Source: Euphorbia lathyris
Taxonomy: Eukaryota; Streptophyta; Magnoliopsida; Malpighiales; Euphorbiaceae
DNA length: 64,000 nucleotides
Reading direction: 5' to 3'
NCBI RefSeq assembly: GCF_963576675.1
Contig: NC_088914.1
Coordinates: forward strand, 16,533,001-16,597,000
The notes beneath the pieces are model-generated. The model searched no databases and was not told where the DNA came from. It saw only the letters and a list, made by a program, of their open reading frames with translations. Shown here piece after piece: positions 1 through 11,444 of this stretch. The position numbers and the translations under genes are program-made. Position 1 is the first letter of the stretch. Every line of letters begins with the position of its first letter.

Positions 1-352
1 ATCCAAACCCGATCCATGAACAAATTTCGGATTAGCAAATTCACTAGGGAAAATTACATAGAAATTCATCTTTTACAAACTATTTACAACTATATCAAGT
101 CATAATTTTGGATTATATCAAACTAGTAAAATCAGTACTTTTAATATATTTTAAGGATTGGAATTTATAAATTAAAAGTCTAAAATATATTTTCTAGAGT
201 TTATGATTTATGAATTGGAGTCTATATTTCTTAAATTATGATGTAAAATCATAATATATAAAGAATAATGACATATTAAGAATTAAGTTTGATGATATGA
301 CTTAGTTGTAATTTTGTACTTAATTATGATATTCATGTATTTGACCCTATAT
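1..352. other. AT-rich flank, no gene seen
   Basis: No reading frame with recognisable protein motifs and no clear repeat ends. The sequence runs directly into the first copia LTR at 353. Confidence 0.6.
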
Positions 353-715
353 TGTAGAAACAAAAGAGGGAACATAACAACTTATTATAATGGAATTGTT
401 GTGTCGTGAAAAAAACCAATGAGTTGAAAACGATTGCGGTAGACACTAGTGCAATCTGGAAGTCCGATCGTCAACCAAGGTTTATACAGCAAGCTTCGAC
501 CTAGTGCACTCTAGGACAAAGCTGTGGAACAGCAAAAATTTAATGCCCAGAGAAGAAATAATATGAGAGCAAAATCAAAGAATCGAAAAACTAAGTTCAG
601 AACTGCTATGGATTCCTTTTTATTTTAGTTTGAAAAACGAATGTTGTAGTGGACAATGTTTGTGAGAGAAAAACGTGGTTTATTTAATAAAAATAGGGAT
701 AGTGGAGATAAAACA
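353..715 (-). repeat. 3' LTR of copia element A
   Basis: Starts TGTAGAAACAAAAGAG and ends GATAAAACA on the plus strand (TG...CA). It matches 6428-6789 over its full length with scattered substitutions. In element orientation (minus) it is the 3' LTR. Confidence 0.85.
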
Positions 716-1835
716 GAAATTTGATCCAAACGATTTAGAATAAATACATATATCTGATCCATTAACAACGTACCCATTAGAAAGTAAAGTAATATTAAAC
801 TATTCATACCATTCTTTGGATGCCTGTTTTAGGCCATACAATGACTTCCTTAGTTTGCATACCTTATCTTCCTGATCAGGTACAATATTTCCCTCAGGCT
901 ATTGCACATAGATTTCTTCTTATAAATCATCATTTAGAAAAGCTTTTTCTACATCCATCTGATGTACCACAAAATTATGAATTGCTGCAATTGCAATTAA
1001 AATTCTAATAGTAGAAATTTTAGTAACAAGAGAGTAAGTATCAAAATAGTCAATTCCTTTCTTTTGACTATAGCCTACGACAACTAATCTAGTTTTGAAC
1101 TTTTCAATGGATCCATCAGGTCTTCTTTTCCTTTTGAAGATCCATTTAAGTTTTATAGTTTTGGATCCTTTAGGCAGATAAACTAGATCTCAAGTGTGAT
1201 TTACTATAATAAAGTCTAATTCATTTTTAATTGCCTCTTTTTAAAAGTTAGCATCTATAGAGGTCATGGCCTCTTCATAGGTCTTAGGATCTTCTTCTAT
1301 TAGATAAGTAGACATAAAAACATCATCTATTTTATCTGAATTTTCTAACAGAAAAGAGGAAACAAAGTCGGTCCAAAACTATTAGCTATTTTTCTTCTTT
1401 TACTTCTTCTAAGTTCATGTTCACATTCATCATATTTGTTCAAAGAACTAAAAGCAAGAGAATCACTAGCAGGCACAGAATTAGAGGGACCAACATCATC
1501 ACACGCAAGATTTTTCTTCAGAAGAAAAATATTTTCAAAGAATTCTGCATCTCTAGATTCACATATGGTATAATCATTCAGTGCCATAAATCTAAAGGCA
1601 GCACTATTAGAAGCATATCCAATAAAAATGCAATCAAAGGTTTTAGGCCCTATGTTGGGTTTCTAAAAGATGGAAAAACAACTTTAGCAAGACAACCTCA
1701 AACCCTCAAAAAATTTAAATTAGGCAAAAACCCCTTCCAAAGCTCATAAGGAGTTTTGTCTAGTTTTTTACGAGGAACTCTATTTAAAATATAGCATGCA
1801 GACAAAACAGCTTCCCCCTACATATTATCAGGCAT
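716..1835 (-). pseudogene. copia A: end of integrase and N-terminal reverse transcriptase, broken
   Basis: Read on the minus strand, this continues the integrase C-terminus (from MPDNM, then GEAVLSACYI) and the pol linker into RT. Recognisable RT words are FKTRLVVVGYSQ, a degenerate DVEKAFLN (family form DVKTAFLNG), CKLRKSLYGLKQA and SDICIYSK. Several in-frame stops and frameshifts are present. The reading ends at FGSNF immediately beside the 3' LTR, so the downstream YVDD catalytic box, the rest of RT, RNase H and any polypurine tract are absent. This is dead transposon coding sequence. Confidence 0.8.
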
Positions 1836-2129
1836 TGTTGCGAGATTTCCGCAAGTGCACGGTATCGCATAGTAATAAAAAGATATCGATCCCACAAGGA
1901 ACGTTTTGATAATAAAAACTTATAATTCTGATTAAATTCGTTTTCTCGAGGTTAATAGAAAAATCGTTAAATGGTTTAAAAAGGTGTTTCTGATTCTATT
2001 TTTGGTTATAGTTAAGATTATAATTTATAGAAATTATGTTTAAATTAAAGTTAATTCCAAGGCTTATTTACACTAAGCGAAAACACAACTTATAACTTTG
2101 ATTTGTTTAGAAAGATAACAAATTATCAA

Positions 2130-3370
2130 GGGTAAATTCCAAAAAAAACCCTATGGTTTGGCCGATTTCCAAAAAAACTCATGTGGTTTGTTAACACAAA
2201 AAAAAGGATTGTGTTATACGCCGTTACCAGAAAAACGGAAAATGCTTTAATACCGTTAAAAAGCTGACGTGACACAGGGGTAAAATTGAAAAAATGAATT
2301 TTTTTTTCTCTCTCTCCTCCTTCTTCTTCTTCCTTCTTCTTCTTCTTCCTCCTTCTTCCTTCTTCTTCTTCTTCTTCTTCTTCTTCTTCTTCTTTCCTTC
2401 CTTCTTCTTCCTCTCTTCTCTCATTCCTCTTCCTTCTTCTTCTTCCTCCTTTTTTTCTTCTATTTTTTTTTTAAATTTCCGATACCCCTAGAAATTTCCG
2501 AAATCTGAAAATTTCCAGATTTCTTCGGAAATTTCCAGATATCCGTCGTTTCCTCCATTACCACCGTTTGGTCTTTCTATGAACGACAAACATATTAAAC
2601 GCAAACATATTAAACGCAAACATATGAACGACAAATCTTCCTCGTTAAAATTCCACCCACTGATTCTTCTAATCTTCACAATTTAATCCTCCCCCGATTC
2701 TCCTTCCATGTCCTCTTCTTCTTCTACATTCAATCTTCACAATTCTACAGGTCACCTCCTCCCCCTCCTCCTCCACCACCCCGCCAACTTCGTCCAACTA
2801 ATTCGAAATTCAAAAGCAACTAACCCAATCTATGACGAGAGGCGAAGTTTCACAAGTGAGCCAAAATCAGTTAGAACAAACAAGTAGAAGCCACGAATTT
2901 GATCGATCGATACTCAAGGCTCAGAAGCTGAATCGGGAGAGAGTGAGTTTCATGCCACAACCAACTGTGATGGAGTTTTCGAAGGAAGAGAAAGAAGAAA
3001 CGGTGGAGAAATCAGTGTTGGAATCGGAAGAGGATTTGGAGACGGAAGACGAAGAAGATGGAGGTCCGGATGAGTAGAAGAAAAAGAAGCAGCCGAGGAA
3101 GAGAGAAGAATGAGGAGAAGAAGAAGAAGCCCAGGAAGAAGAAGGGGATTTTTTCTTTATTTTAATTTTTTTTGTTTTTTATTATTTTAATTTTTTATTT
3201 TAATTTGGACAATTTTACCCTTTGCCACGTCATCGAAACTAACGGTGTTAAGCTATTTTCCGTTTTTTGGGTAACAGCGCAATTCACAGTCCTTTTTTTT
3301 GTATTAACAAACCACATGGGTTTTTTTGGAAATCGGCCAAACCACAGGGGTTTTTTTTTTGAATTTACCC
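2130..3370. mobile_element. Mutator-like element (TIR-MULE), non-autonomous
   Basis: Long terminal inverted repeats of about 165-170 bp (about 2130-2295 and 3205-3370) begin GGGTAAATTC and carry matching words such as GTTTGGCCGATTTCC. It is flanked by a perfect 9-bp duplication AATTATCAA at 2121-2129 and 3371-3379, the Mutator signature. The 0.9-kb core holds a CTT/CT-rich microsatellite (about 2305-2470) and an acidic open frame. No transposase was seen. Confidence 0.85.
2832..3077 (+). CDS. hypothetical acidic ORF inside the MULE
   Basis: An 81-codon ATG frame between the MULE inverted repeats, of unknown function. The N-terminal half is mixed polar (LEQTSRSHEFDRSILKAQ) and the C-terminal third is strongly acidic, rich in E and D. 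No domain was recognised. Its position inside a TIR-bounded element and the lack of any transposase motif would fit a gene fragment captured by a Pack-MULE, but the parent gene is not identifiable here. It could also be chance coding in purine-rich sequence. Confidence 0.25.
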   Translation: MTRGEVSQVSQNQLEQTSRSHEFDRSILKAQKLNRERVSFMPQPTVMEFSKEEKEETVEKSVLESEEDLETEDEEDGGPDE

Positions 3371-4502
3371 AATTATCAATTAATTCAATTAAAAGGAATT
3401 GAACTGTAATCAATCTGTACCTTTCGGCCTAAGACTGAAAACCTTAATCAAATTCGGAATCTAAACCTGATTATTCGAATTACCGCAACGACTAAATGTA
3501 AATCCGAATTTGCTTAAGTGTTCAATAAAATTCGCATGAGCAAATACCAAATTTCCTTCTAAATATTTTTGCATGAAAACACCAATTAGATTTACTTAAA
3601 GAATATGGTTAGAACCAACTTTAAATAAAACAATAGTGAAAACGGAATTGTTTTAAAAATATATTTATTAGTTTGAATTGAAACATCACAAGTTAATAGA
3701 GAAGAAGAAGTTTGGATGGCATTTGACTACATTGAGTTCCGGGTTGTCAATCCTTTACTCAACTTCGTAGGTTTGTCAGATCGTGGGTCACCTCCAATAC
3801 TGCTTCCTCTCGCTGAATCCTCGAAATAGCGCCCTTCGACCAACTACAGAGTATAAACTCGACTTCGAAGAAAACTCTAATGAAAACAATAAAATCTGTA
3901 TCTTGTATCTATAACTATTTGTAACTCGTATAACAAGTTTGTCTCTTACAAAATTGTGAACTAGAACAACAACATTGAATTCTAAATTTCTCCTCTATTT
4001 ATAATTGTTCAAGAGGTGTGGTGAAGAGACGTTTCCGTTGGTGAAGATTCGCCTCTATCCGGATGAAAGGATGTGTCGTTTGGAAATTAAAACATTTTAA
4101 TTGTGCTTAATTCCCTTGCTGTTTCTATAGAGATTTCAGGAATCTCTACCGCGATATAGGGAAAAGGAAGGAATGAGGGAATCATGTGTTGTTGGCTTTG
4201 CTGGGCGCGTGTCGCGATCGAGATTTTCATAATCTCGATCGCGACAGAGACTTGTCATCACTTCCTTTGTTGTTTGCTTCAAATCTCTGACACGGTTTTT
4301 GATTCTCGTACGCGTCTTTCACTAAAAACTTGGTTTTTTACTCATTTCTACTCCAGTTTAGCTCCTATTTGGATTTTTCCAAATAATTAACACCTTGCAC
4401 ACAAGTAACAAATACCTACGTAAAATCTTTCCAAAATAATATAATTGATGTATTTTTTACATAAAATTGTCATATTTTATGCATGCTATTTTGGGCTTAT
4501 CA

Positions 4503-5692
4503 GGCATACCAGAACTAATCAACATGGCATTCATCATTTTCTTAAGCGTTCTATTTTTCCTTTCAGCTACACCGTTTTGTTGAGGTATATATGGCGCACT
4601 AGTTTCATATATAATGCCATTTTTCTCACAAAAGGTTTTAAGGAAATTAGTTCCGTATTTTCTGCCTCTATCAGATCTAAGCCTTTTTATTTTTCTATCT
4701 AGCTGATTTTCTACTTCCATCTAATATTTTAGAAACATACCTTCAACCTCATCTTTTGATCTTAATAGATATACTTTGGTGTATCTAGAAAAGTCATCAA
4801 CAAATGTCATATACCATCTTTTACCGCATTTACTAAAGGAATTCTTAAAGTCAACCAGATCAGAATGGATCAATTCAATCAATTCAATACTTCTTTTTGT
4901 AACAGATGGAAAAGGCTTCTTAGCAAATTTAGCTTCTACACAAATAGAACATTTTCTTTCATGCTCAGAATTAACAATATCGATAACATGCATATGTTTC
5001 AACCTTTTAATAGAAACATAATTCACATGTCCTAATCTACCATGCCAGACATCCAAAGACTCATATAAATAAGCAGAACTAGAAGAACTTGCATTATTTC
5101 CAACAGAGTTAACATAAATAGTGCTCATAATAAAAAGTCCATCAGCTAGGTACCCTTTCCCCACAAAAGTCCCATTCTAAGTAAGAATCACCTTATTAGT
5201 CTCAAAAGTAATTTTTAAACCAGCCTTATTCAATAAACTACCAGAGATAAGATTCCTACGAAGGGAAGGCACATACAAAACATTATTCAATGACAAAAAA
5301 ATTCCAGAAGTTAATTTAAGTAAGATTGTTCCTTTACCAACAACACCAGCAGTTGCGGTGTTACCCATGTAGACGCATTCTCCACCAATAGCATCCTCGA
5401 AGTGATGAAACAGCTCCCGGTTCGAACATAAGTGTCTGGTAGCTTTAGTGTCCAGCATCCAGTTAGTTTTTTTTTCCACCAAATCCGATTCTACCACCAC
5501 AATAGCAATGATTTCACCGTTCTCTACCATATTGGATTGTACGGTAGGCTTTGTGTTTGCATTTTGATTAGAATTTTGTTGGTTCTTCCTTTGGAAACAT
5601 TGAAATGCCAAAGCATTCAACCTTTCGGGTTTGGACCTTTCTATGCTTGAAAGACTTATTTTGTTTGTAGCCTTTCTGGGACTTATTTGCAT
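4503..5692 (-). pseudogene. copia A: protease and integrase, broken
   Basis: Minus-strand remnant. At the N-terminal side is an aspartic protease with the active-site word WMLDTKATRHLC, where the family has D-T/S-G, so the catalytic glycine is replaced by lysine. Next comes the GAG-pre-integrase HHCC zinc region (WHGRLGHVN, then CSIC) and the integrase core with aspartates in HSDLV and SDRG and the glutamate in GVAERKNRT. A TAG splits the core between the GMFLKY and MEVENQ segments, and another stop precedes GTFVGKGYLADG. The frame is interrupted by the LTR insertion after SSGMPD. Confidence 0.85.
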
Positions 5693-6393
5693 GTCCTTTT
5701 GATATGTCTTTTGGAATCACAGCAGATTCAACAACATTGGCATTAATAGAAACTAAAATAGAGGAAAGTTGCTTCTTTCATTCTGTTTGCTTCTTCAGTT
5801 TGCATATGACTAACAAGCTCCTAGAGACTGAAATCTTTCTTTTTGTGCTTCAGGTGGTTTCTGAAGTCATTCCAGGAAGGAGGAAACTTCTCCAACATAA
5901 CGTTGGCTTGAAGCATATCACACATATTCATCCCCTCACTGAGAACTTCAGCAACAAGGTTCTCATATTCATGAATCTAGTCAATGATGGGTTTTTTTAT
6001 CAACCGTCTGATAATGCAGCCACCTGTCAACAACATACTTTCTTTTTCCAGCATCATCAGATCCATATTTATCTGTTAATGAAACCCAAATTTCTTTCGC
6101 AGATTTTTGTTTACAAATATATCAAACAGTGGGTTCGACATATGATTAAGGGGATGACCTCTAACTGTTTTGTTATCTTTTTCATACTTAGCAGACTGGG
6201 TATCATACTGTTGAACAATAAATGACATAGCAGCACCGTTTGGGTCGATAGGGGGATCAGAAAGAACAACATAATCAAGGTCTAGTTGTTCAAAAAATAT
6301 AAACATTTTCTATGACCATCTTTTGTAATTGAGACCGTCTAAGGACTCTAATTTAGAGAGATCGGGATTGTTCTTTGAAATTAGAGCAGACAT
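5693..6393 (-). pseudogene. copia A: gag, broken
   Basis: Begins at an ATG (minus, 6393) with MSALISKNNPDLSKLESLDG, typical of copia gag, only about 34 bp inside the 5' LTR. A TAG occurs soon after (NYKRWS-stop-KMFIFFEQLDLDYV). The downstream part (NHMSNPLFDIFVNKN) is readable only with frame changes and leads into the basic region before the protease. Non-functional. Confidence 0.75.
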
Positions 6394-6427
6394 GTTGACG
6401 GACAGAAAAACCAATCGTTTTCAAAAT

Positions 6428-6789
6428 TGTAGAAACAAAAGAGAGAATAGAACAACTTATCGTAATGGAATTGTTGTGTCGTGGAAAAACCACTGAGTTG
6501 AAAACGATTACGGCAAACACTGGTGCAATCTGGAAGTCTGAAAGTCAACCAAGGTTTACACAGCAAGCTTCGACCTAGTGCACTCTATGGCAAAGCTTTG
6601 GAACAACAAAAATTTAATGCCCAGAGAAGAAATAATATGAGAGCAAAATCAGAGAATCGAAAAACTGAGTTCAGAACTGCTATGGATTCCTTTTTATTTT
6701 AGTTTGAAAAACGAACGTTGTAGTGGACAACGTTTGTGAGAGAAAAACGTGGTTTGTTGAATAAAAATAGGGATAGTGGAGATAAAACA
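6428..6789 (-). repeat. 5' LTR of copia element A
   Basis: Full-length match to 353-715, again TG...CA on the plus strand. The internal side shows no clear TGGTATCAGAGC-type primer site, so the leader may be rearranged. Confidence 0.85.
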
Positions 6790-8100
6790 ACAACTGCTTG
6801 AGAATTAGTAAAAAAGGCTTAAAATATTTAATAGCCAAATAAAAAGCGGATCCAGATGGATGGACGAACGAGCGAGCGCGCGCGTGTGGTATATTTTGTA
6901 AAACCCACTAAACACAATTTAATACATCATAAAGTCCAACCTAATATAAACCCTCCAACTAACTCTCAAGTTTCCCATGCGGGATACTAAAAGTTATAAA
7001 ACAAAGGCAATGGCTAAAAAGCCATTTCACATAAAATCTCCAACATATATGACCAAAAAAGAATATGTTTCGGTTTCATATTGTATTAGTGGGGTTGTAA
7101 ATGAGTCGAGCCTCTCATCAGCGGTTCGATGTTCTACGATCAATCGTGTTCCGTTCAATTTATAAATTAGCTGAGTTTGAGCACGATGAAACTCAGCTCG
7201 AAAATTCGCGAGCAGGCTCGATTATCTGTTCATAACCAAGCTCATGAGCAAACTCAATTATAATATTTATGAACATGCTCGTGAGCAAGCTTGGTTTAAT
7301 TTTTATTTTAATAATAATATTTCTATAAATAGAGAAATATAAAACAACGAAGATTTGTGTAAAATTTAGCTTTGTAGATTTCAAAACTACGTAATTTTGT
7401 GGTAAAAAAATTTCAAATCAATTTAATTAATGAGTTATTCGCATACGAAGTTCATGAACTGATTTAACGAGTTGTTCGTAAGCAAAGCTCGTTAACAAGC
7501 TCGTGAATAGCTCATAAACAGAATGTGAAATTTGAGCTCATTAATTTTTTTTTGAGGAGCCGAGTTTGAAGGTCAAACTCGACTCAGCTCTACGTATTAG
7601 TGTATCCTGTGTAATTTTACCATCAATACTTCAATTTACAAACTAGAAGTATTGCTTCGAAAAGCACACATTTTTTAATAATAATAATGAATTATTTTTT
7701 TTTTTTTAACTTGAAGAGTGAAAAGTAAAGTTATAACCACCAACCTACATAATTGATTAAAGCATACTGTAATCGAAAGAGAAAAAGTAATAGGTGCTTT
7801 TTACTGTTGGGTAAATTTTGATTTGAAGCATGAATTGGTCAAATAAAATCTGTCTCCAATGAATGTTGACTGATTATTATTTGGATGATTAGTGTTTTTA
7901 AGTTTTAATTAGTTCATCTCTTTATACGTATCTCTCTTTTAAAAATAAAATAAATCACACAATGAAAACAATATATAATGATGTTAACTCATCAAAAAAT
8001 ATAATAATATCTCTTAGAAAAATATATATAATGATGCCATAATGTTTAAGCACTTTTATAATACAAATTGTTTGAAATATTTAATTAGACCAAATAAATA
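6790..8100. other. AT-rich intergenic sequence
   Basis: No gene supported. It contains a short GA/CG-rich microsatellite near 6866-6890 and a foldback-like repeat at about 7168-7592, listed separately. The short open frames have no recognisable motif. Confidence 0.5.
7168..7592. repeat. possible MITE with GAGCTCG-rich imperfect inverted ends
   Basis: The left end AGCTGAGTTTGAG and right end CAAACTCGACTCAGCT are roughly inverted. The interior repeats GAGCAAGCT/GCTCGTGAGC words on both strands, as in several plant hAT-type MITEs. No target duplication was found, so the boundaries are soft. Confidence 0.35.
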
Positions 8101-8330
8101 CTTTTTACCTTTCTTTTTTTGGTAGAAAAAGGAAAGGAAAAACAAACAAAAAACAACTATTCTGGGATTAGCCTAGGAAGCTAACCCCAATCCTATCCTC
8201 TAAAAGAAGAGGAGAGAGGAAGGTAGAGGAAACAGAAAGGGTAGTAACACCTAACGTCCCCTCATGGCCTGCCGCCGCCAAGCGATCCGCAACTCGGTTC
8301 TGCTCTCTGAAAATGTGACTGATCTCTAAT
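8101..8330 (-). pseudogene. 3' end of a non-LTR retrotransposon (LINE), RNase H C-terminus
   Basis: The minus strand reads IFREQNRVADRLAAAGHEGT and then a hydrophobic end LLLEDRIGVSFLG before a stop. This is the C-terminal tail of the plant LINE RNase H (RVT_3) domain. The same words recur in the LINE at 22872-23462. An A/T-rich tail follows at about 8101-8157. It is 5' truncated; no target duplication was identified. Confidence 0.7.
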
Positions 8331-8668
8331 TTATTAATAACTTTCTAGATTAAATAAATCTGTAATATTATATAGATAAATTATAAAACTGGCCCAATTT
8401 AAATGTCAATTTATATATTTAGACCCATTACAACAGTTTTTACAAACTAGAATATTTCAAATCAGACTTACCCAAAATACTCTTAATATGTATATAACAA
8501 CTTAACCATTTTCCTTCATTCGTTTCTTTCTTTCTTCTTCTAATCCATTGCACTATTCAATTTCATATATAAATCCAAGATCCAAGTTCTTCATGTAAGT
8601 ATTTTGTTGATTTTATATATATAAATTTTCATGTATAGGTTAGTTTTATGTATTTTAAGTTAGTTTGC
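8331..8668. other. AT-rich spacer
   Basis: No gene or clear repeat end seen. It lies between the LINE tail and the first residues of the copia B fragment. Confidence 0.4.
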
Positions 8669-8711
8669 ACTTCTTGATGTCCAGTTTAAGATTAAAGATT
8701 TAGGTCTTTTG

Positions 8712-9612
8712 TGTTGGTCCTTTAGTTATGTGAGAATTAGTTCCAGGGGGAGGATGGGAGGGGGTTAATGGAACTATTACAGTTTAAAAAAATTGGCAAG
8801 GGTAAAATGTTTCTCACAGCACACAGCAACATAACTCAGAGTGCAAATATTAAAGTTCAGAGACAACTTTAGTTGATTATGGAGGTGTGTAAACAGTTCT
8901 TGCTTTGCTTTGCTTTTGTTTGCTTGGAACTTCAAGGAATAATCACTCAGAGTTTTTGTGCGTGTTCCAATGTTGCAAATGAGAGGCCTTTTATAATTGA
9001 CACTTGAGATTGGGTTGATTTCGAAATTCAAAATAACAGTTGAGAGGGAAATGTTTGACTGTCGTTTTTAGTACTCAGAGCCCAGTACAGTACCAACATC
9101 CAATATTCTTCTATCCTTTACCGTTGTCTTTGTCTGTTGCGCTATGCTCCAGAGTTGGTCAGAGGCAGACTTCTTGGTCTAGCCAAATCAGGCAAAGTTC
9201 TCAGATTGACCAAAAGACAAGTCGTCTGTGGTTCTGAAACTTTCCTTATCTGGTATGGGCAATGTCAGTTGTGCAGAAGTCAACTCTGTCTTGTCCAGCG
9301 TTGTTGATCTTGTCCAATGTGGCTTGATTCTTGTCTTCCGGAAATGATTTTATCTTTGAAATAACTGGAAGGCTTCTGGATCCTTCTAAGCGTTGGGCTC
9401 AAGCTTTTTTTCACAAGCCTTTGTGAAGTGGGTCTGGATTTAAGCCTTAAGGCCCATTCTTAATATCTTTAAACTAATGCTTATATTTATCAAACACTTC
9501 AACAAAACGCATTAGTATAAATAAATCAACATTTTATTTTAATGTGTTATTAATTATGGAGATATTAATTTACTTTAATATTTTTGTCATAATTGGAAAT
9601 TGTGTTTCAATA
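8712..9612 (+). mobile_element. solo LTR (TGTTGGTC family, copy 1)
   Basis: Begins TGTTGGTCC and ends TGTTTCAATA, where the sister copy ends TGTTTCAACA. It is flanked by TTTTG (8707-8711) and TTTTA (9613-9617), a 5-bp duplication with one change. Removing it restores the copia B reading. It shares the AGTTCCAGGGGG...GGAACTATT block and the CTTCTGGATCCTTCTAA block with the copy at 34978-36271. Confidence 0.8.
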
Positions 9613-10404
9613 TTTTAAAGTTTTTGTTAGGAATAAAAGTTTCACGCAACTCAAAAGGCATTTTTCTCAATCATTAAAGCATACATTAGAGTTAGTTGCT
9701 AACAAAGGATTGTTAGGATGTAAAACTTATGTAGTTCCAGTGGGGAGCACACCTTTAATAGACAAAACTAGATATTTAGAAGGTTGATAGGTTGGTTAAT
9801 TTATTTCACCATTATGCATCCTGACATTATATATGCAATGGATGAGCTCAGTCTCACCAACAGACATTCAACAACAAGCTGCTTTCAAGGTTCGAAATAC
9901 ATCAAATGTTGTCTTGGATAAGGATTGCTTTTTTTCATCACAATCGGAGTTGAAACTACATGGCTACTTGGATTGGGAAGGCGGTCCAGATACAAGGAGA
10001 TCCATTACATGATATTTCATATTTCTGGGAGATTCGTTAGTATTTAAGAAAAGTAAAAAGCAACGTGTTGTTTCTTAAAGCTCCACATAAGATAAATACA
10101 GAGCATTGGCACTAGTAGTTTATGAGATTCCATAGTTACTTTATTTGTTTGAATCCATTGGTTTTCCACAAAGAACAACAACTAACTTATAGTGTGATAT
10201 AGCAAGTCTGCAATGTATTTGGCGCAAAATCCATCTTTCTATGAATGATCCAAACACATAAAGATCGATTATCACTTCATTCGTGAGAATATTCAAGCTG
10301 GCGTTGTTTAATTAATGCACATCAAAACTAATCAACAGTTAGTAGTTGCACATATTCTCACAAAACCATTACTTGTAAAAAATTTTCAAGCAATCCTCGG
10401 CAAG

Positions 10405-10724
10405 TTAAGAATAAAATGAGAGAAAACCGACTAAGGTGGTTTGGCCATGTGAGACGTAGAGCGCTTGATGCGCCAGTTAGGAGAACCGGAGAGTGGAAAG
10501 GGATGTAGTGGTGAGGGGTAGGGGAAGACCTAAGCAAACTTGGAGGAGGGTGATCCAGAGTGATATGAGTTTACTGGGAATTGAGGAAAATATGGTAGTG
10601 GATAGGACAGAGTGGAGGGAGCGACTTTGCGTCGCTGACACGACTTGATTTCACGGTTTTATATGATGGTTCATGTTAGCCGACCCCGAATCATTTCGGG
10701 ACTAAGGCTTTGTTGTTGTTGTTG
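10405..10724 (+). mobile_element. 5'-truncated LINE tail, RTE-type
   Basis: Reads MRENRLRWFGHVRRRALDAP, the C-terminal signature of plant RTE-type LINEs, followed by a degenerate RGRPK-like stretch. The 3' end is a (TTG)n tail. It is flanked by a perfect 13-bp duplication AATCCTCGGCAAG at 10392-10404 and 10725-10737. It sits in copia B. Confidence 0.85.
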
Positions 10725-10742
10725 AATCCTCGGCAAGCTAGG

Positions 10743-11444
10743 TGATGCGGAGCATTTCCGACACGGGCCGAAGAGAATAGCCATTGCGCTGAAGCCAATG
10801 ACACGCTCCAAGCAAGCCTATGAAAGGTGGTTTTTTAGCCCGACACGCCGTGTCAGATTCCTCCAAACTCTTTGCCCAATATTTCACACTTGACACGCGG
10901 TGTCACCTAACTCCAACCATTTTCAGCGACATGAATTTCTCTTTCTGCGACAGAATGCTGATCTTTAGCGAAGGCGAACCAAATTTCAGCATTAAAAGAA
11001 GACAAATAAGATTAGGGGACAAGAGGGGGACCATGGCTGCCCCAATCTCTTACACCTTATTTACAATTATGTCATTTTTACTTTATTAGTTGTCCTATAG
11101 TTTTAATTACCTAAGTGTCATTTTGACATTTCATTCATATCTTACCCATATCACTCTTAGTTAATTATAACTCTAGTTAGGACATTTATGTCTTTTACAT
11201 TTTCCTAAAGAGTGCTATATAATGCCTCTTATTTGTAAGAATCATTAACTTTTTATCAATACAAAATCAAATCATCTTCTTTATGAAGTTTTTGTTAAGG
11301 TTTTAATCTTCAACAATGGAGGATTTCATTATTCCTACGATTTAGTCCGTAAAATCCAGGATTCACTCCTTCAAATTTAGTTTGAAAAAACATCTTTGTT
11401 AGTTTAAAATTAAAACTAACACATCATGAGATCGATCCATATCA
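10743..11444 (+). mobile_element. Ty3/gypsy solo LTR (TGATG family, copy 1)
   Basis: Starts TGATGCGGAGCATTTCCGAC and aligns with the LTR at 19317-19926 through the end CGATCCATATCA. It holds palindromic U3 words GACACGCCGTGTC (about 10842) and TGACACGCGGTGTCA (about 10890). No TGGTATCAGAGC primer site follows, so this is a solo LTR. The flanks CTAGG and CCACG do not match, so a target duplication is not visible. Confidence 0.7.

Larger units (their letters stand above)
1836..4502 (-). mobile_element. solo LTR inserted in copia A integrase, carrying a MULE
   Basis: On the minus strand it begins TGATAAGCCC and ends TCTCGCAACA (TG...CA). It is flanked by the 5-bp duplication GGCAT at 1831-1835 and 4503-4507. 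Removing it rejoins the copia integrase reading MPD/NM. Without the MULE and its duplicated target it is about 1.42 kb. It contains no coding domain of its own, so it is best read as a solo LTR of an unplaced family. The ends resemble a common plant LTR type with GTGCACTTGCGG near the 3' end (from memory). Confidence 0.75.
353..6789 (-). mobile_element. Ty1/copia LTR retrotransposon A, degenerate, with nested insertions
   Basis: Two near-identical LTRs of about 363 bp in direct orientation bracket minus-strand copia coding remnants in the order gag, protease, integrase, reverse transcriptase. Integrase before RT is the copia order. Every domain carries stops or frameshifts. The RT is cut off directly at the 3' LTR, so the YVDD catalytic motif and RNase H are missing. 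A solo LTR (1836-4502), itself holding a MULE, splits the integrase. I found no matching 5-bp duplication outside the LTRs (TATAT on the left, no match on the right) and no convincing tRNA primer site. Confidence 0.85.
8669..10742 (+). pseudogene. copia fragment B: RT end and RNase H, twice interrupted
   Basis: The plus strand reads ALLDVQFKIKDLGLL up to 8711 and resumes after a solo LTR at 9613 with LKFLLGIKVSRNSKGIFL, the standard copia FKIKDLG...FLGIEV stretch. Downstream are KHTLELV, GCK, DTRRSITWYFIFLGDS and HILTKPLLVKNF, i.e. RNase H and the C-terminal LADILTK region. Stops and frameshifts are frequent. An RTE-type LINE tail interrupts the end at 10405-10724. No LTR of its own was seen. 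Confidence 0.8.

Noticed and set aside
2224..2491. Lys/Glu-rich and Phe/Ser-rich open frames on both strands
   Set aside because: They are translations of the CTT/CT microsatellite inside the MULE.
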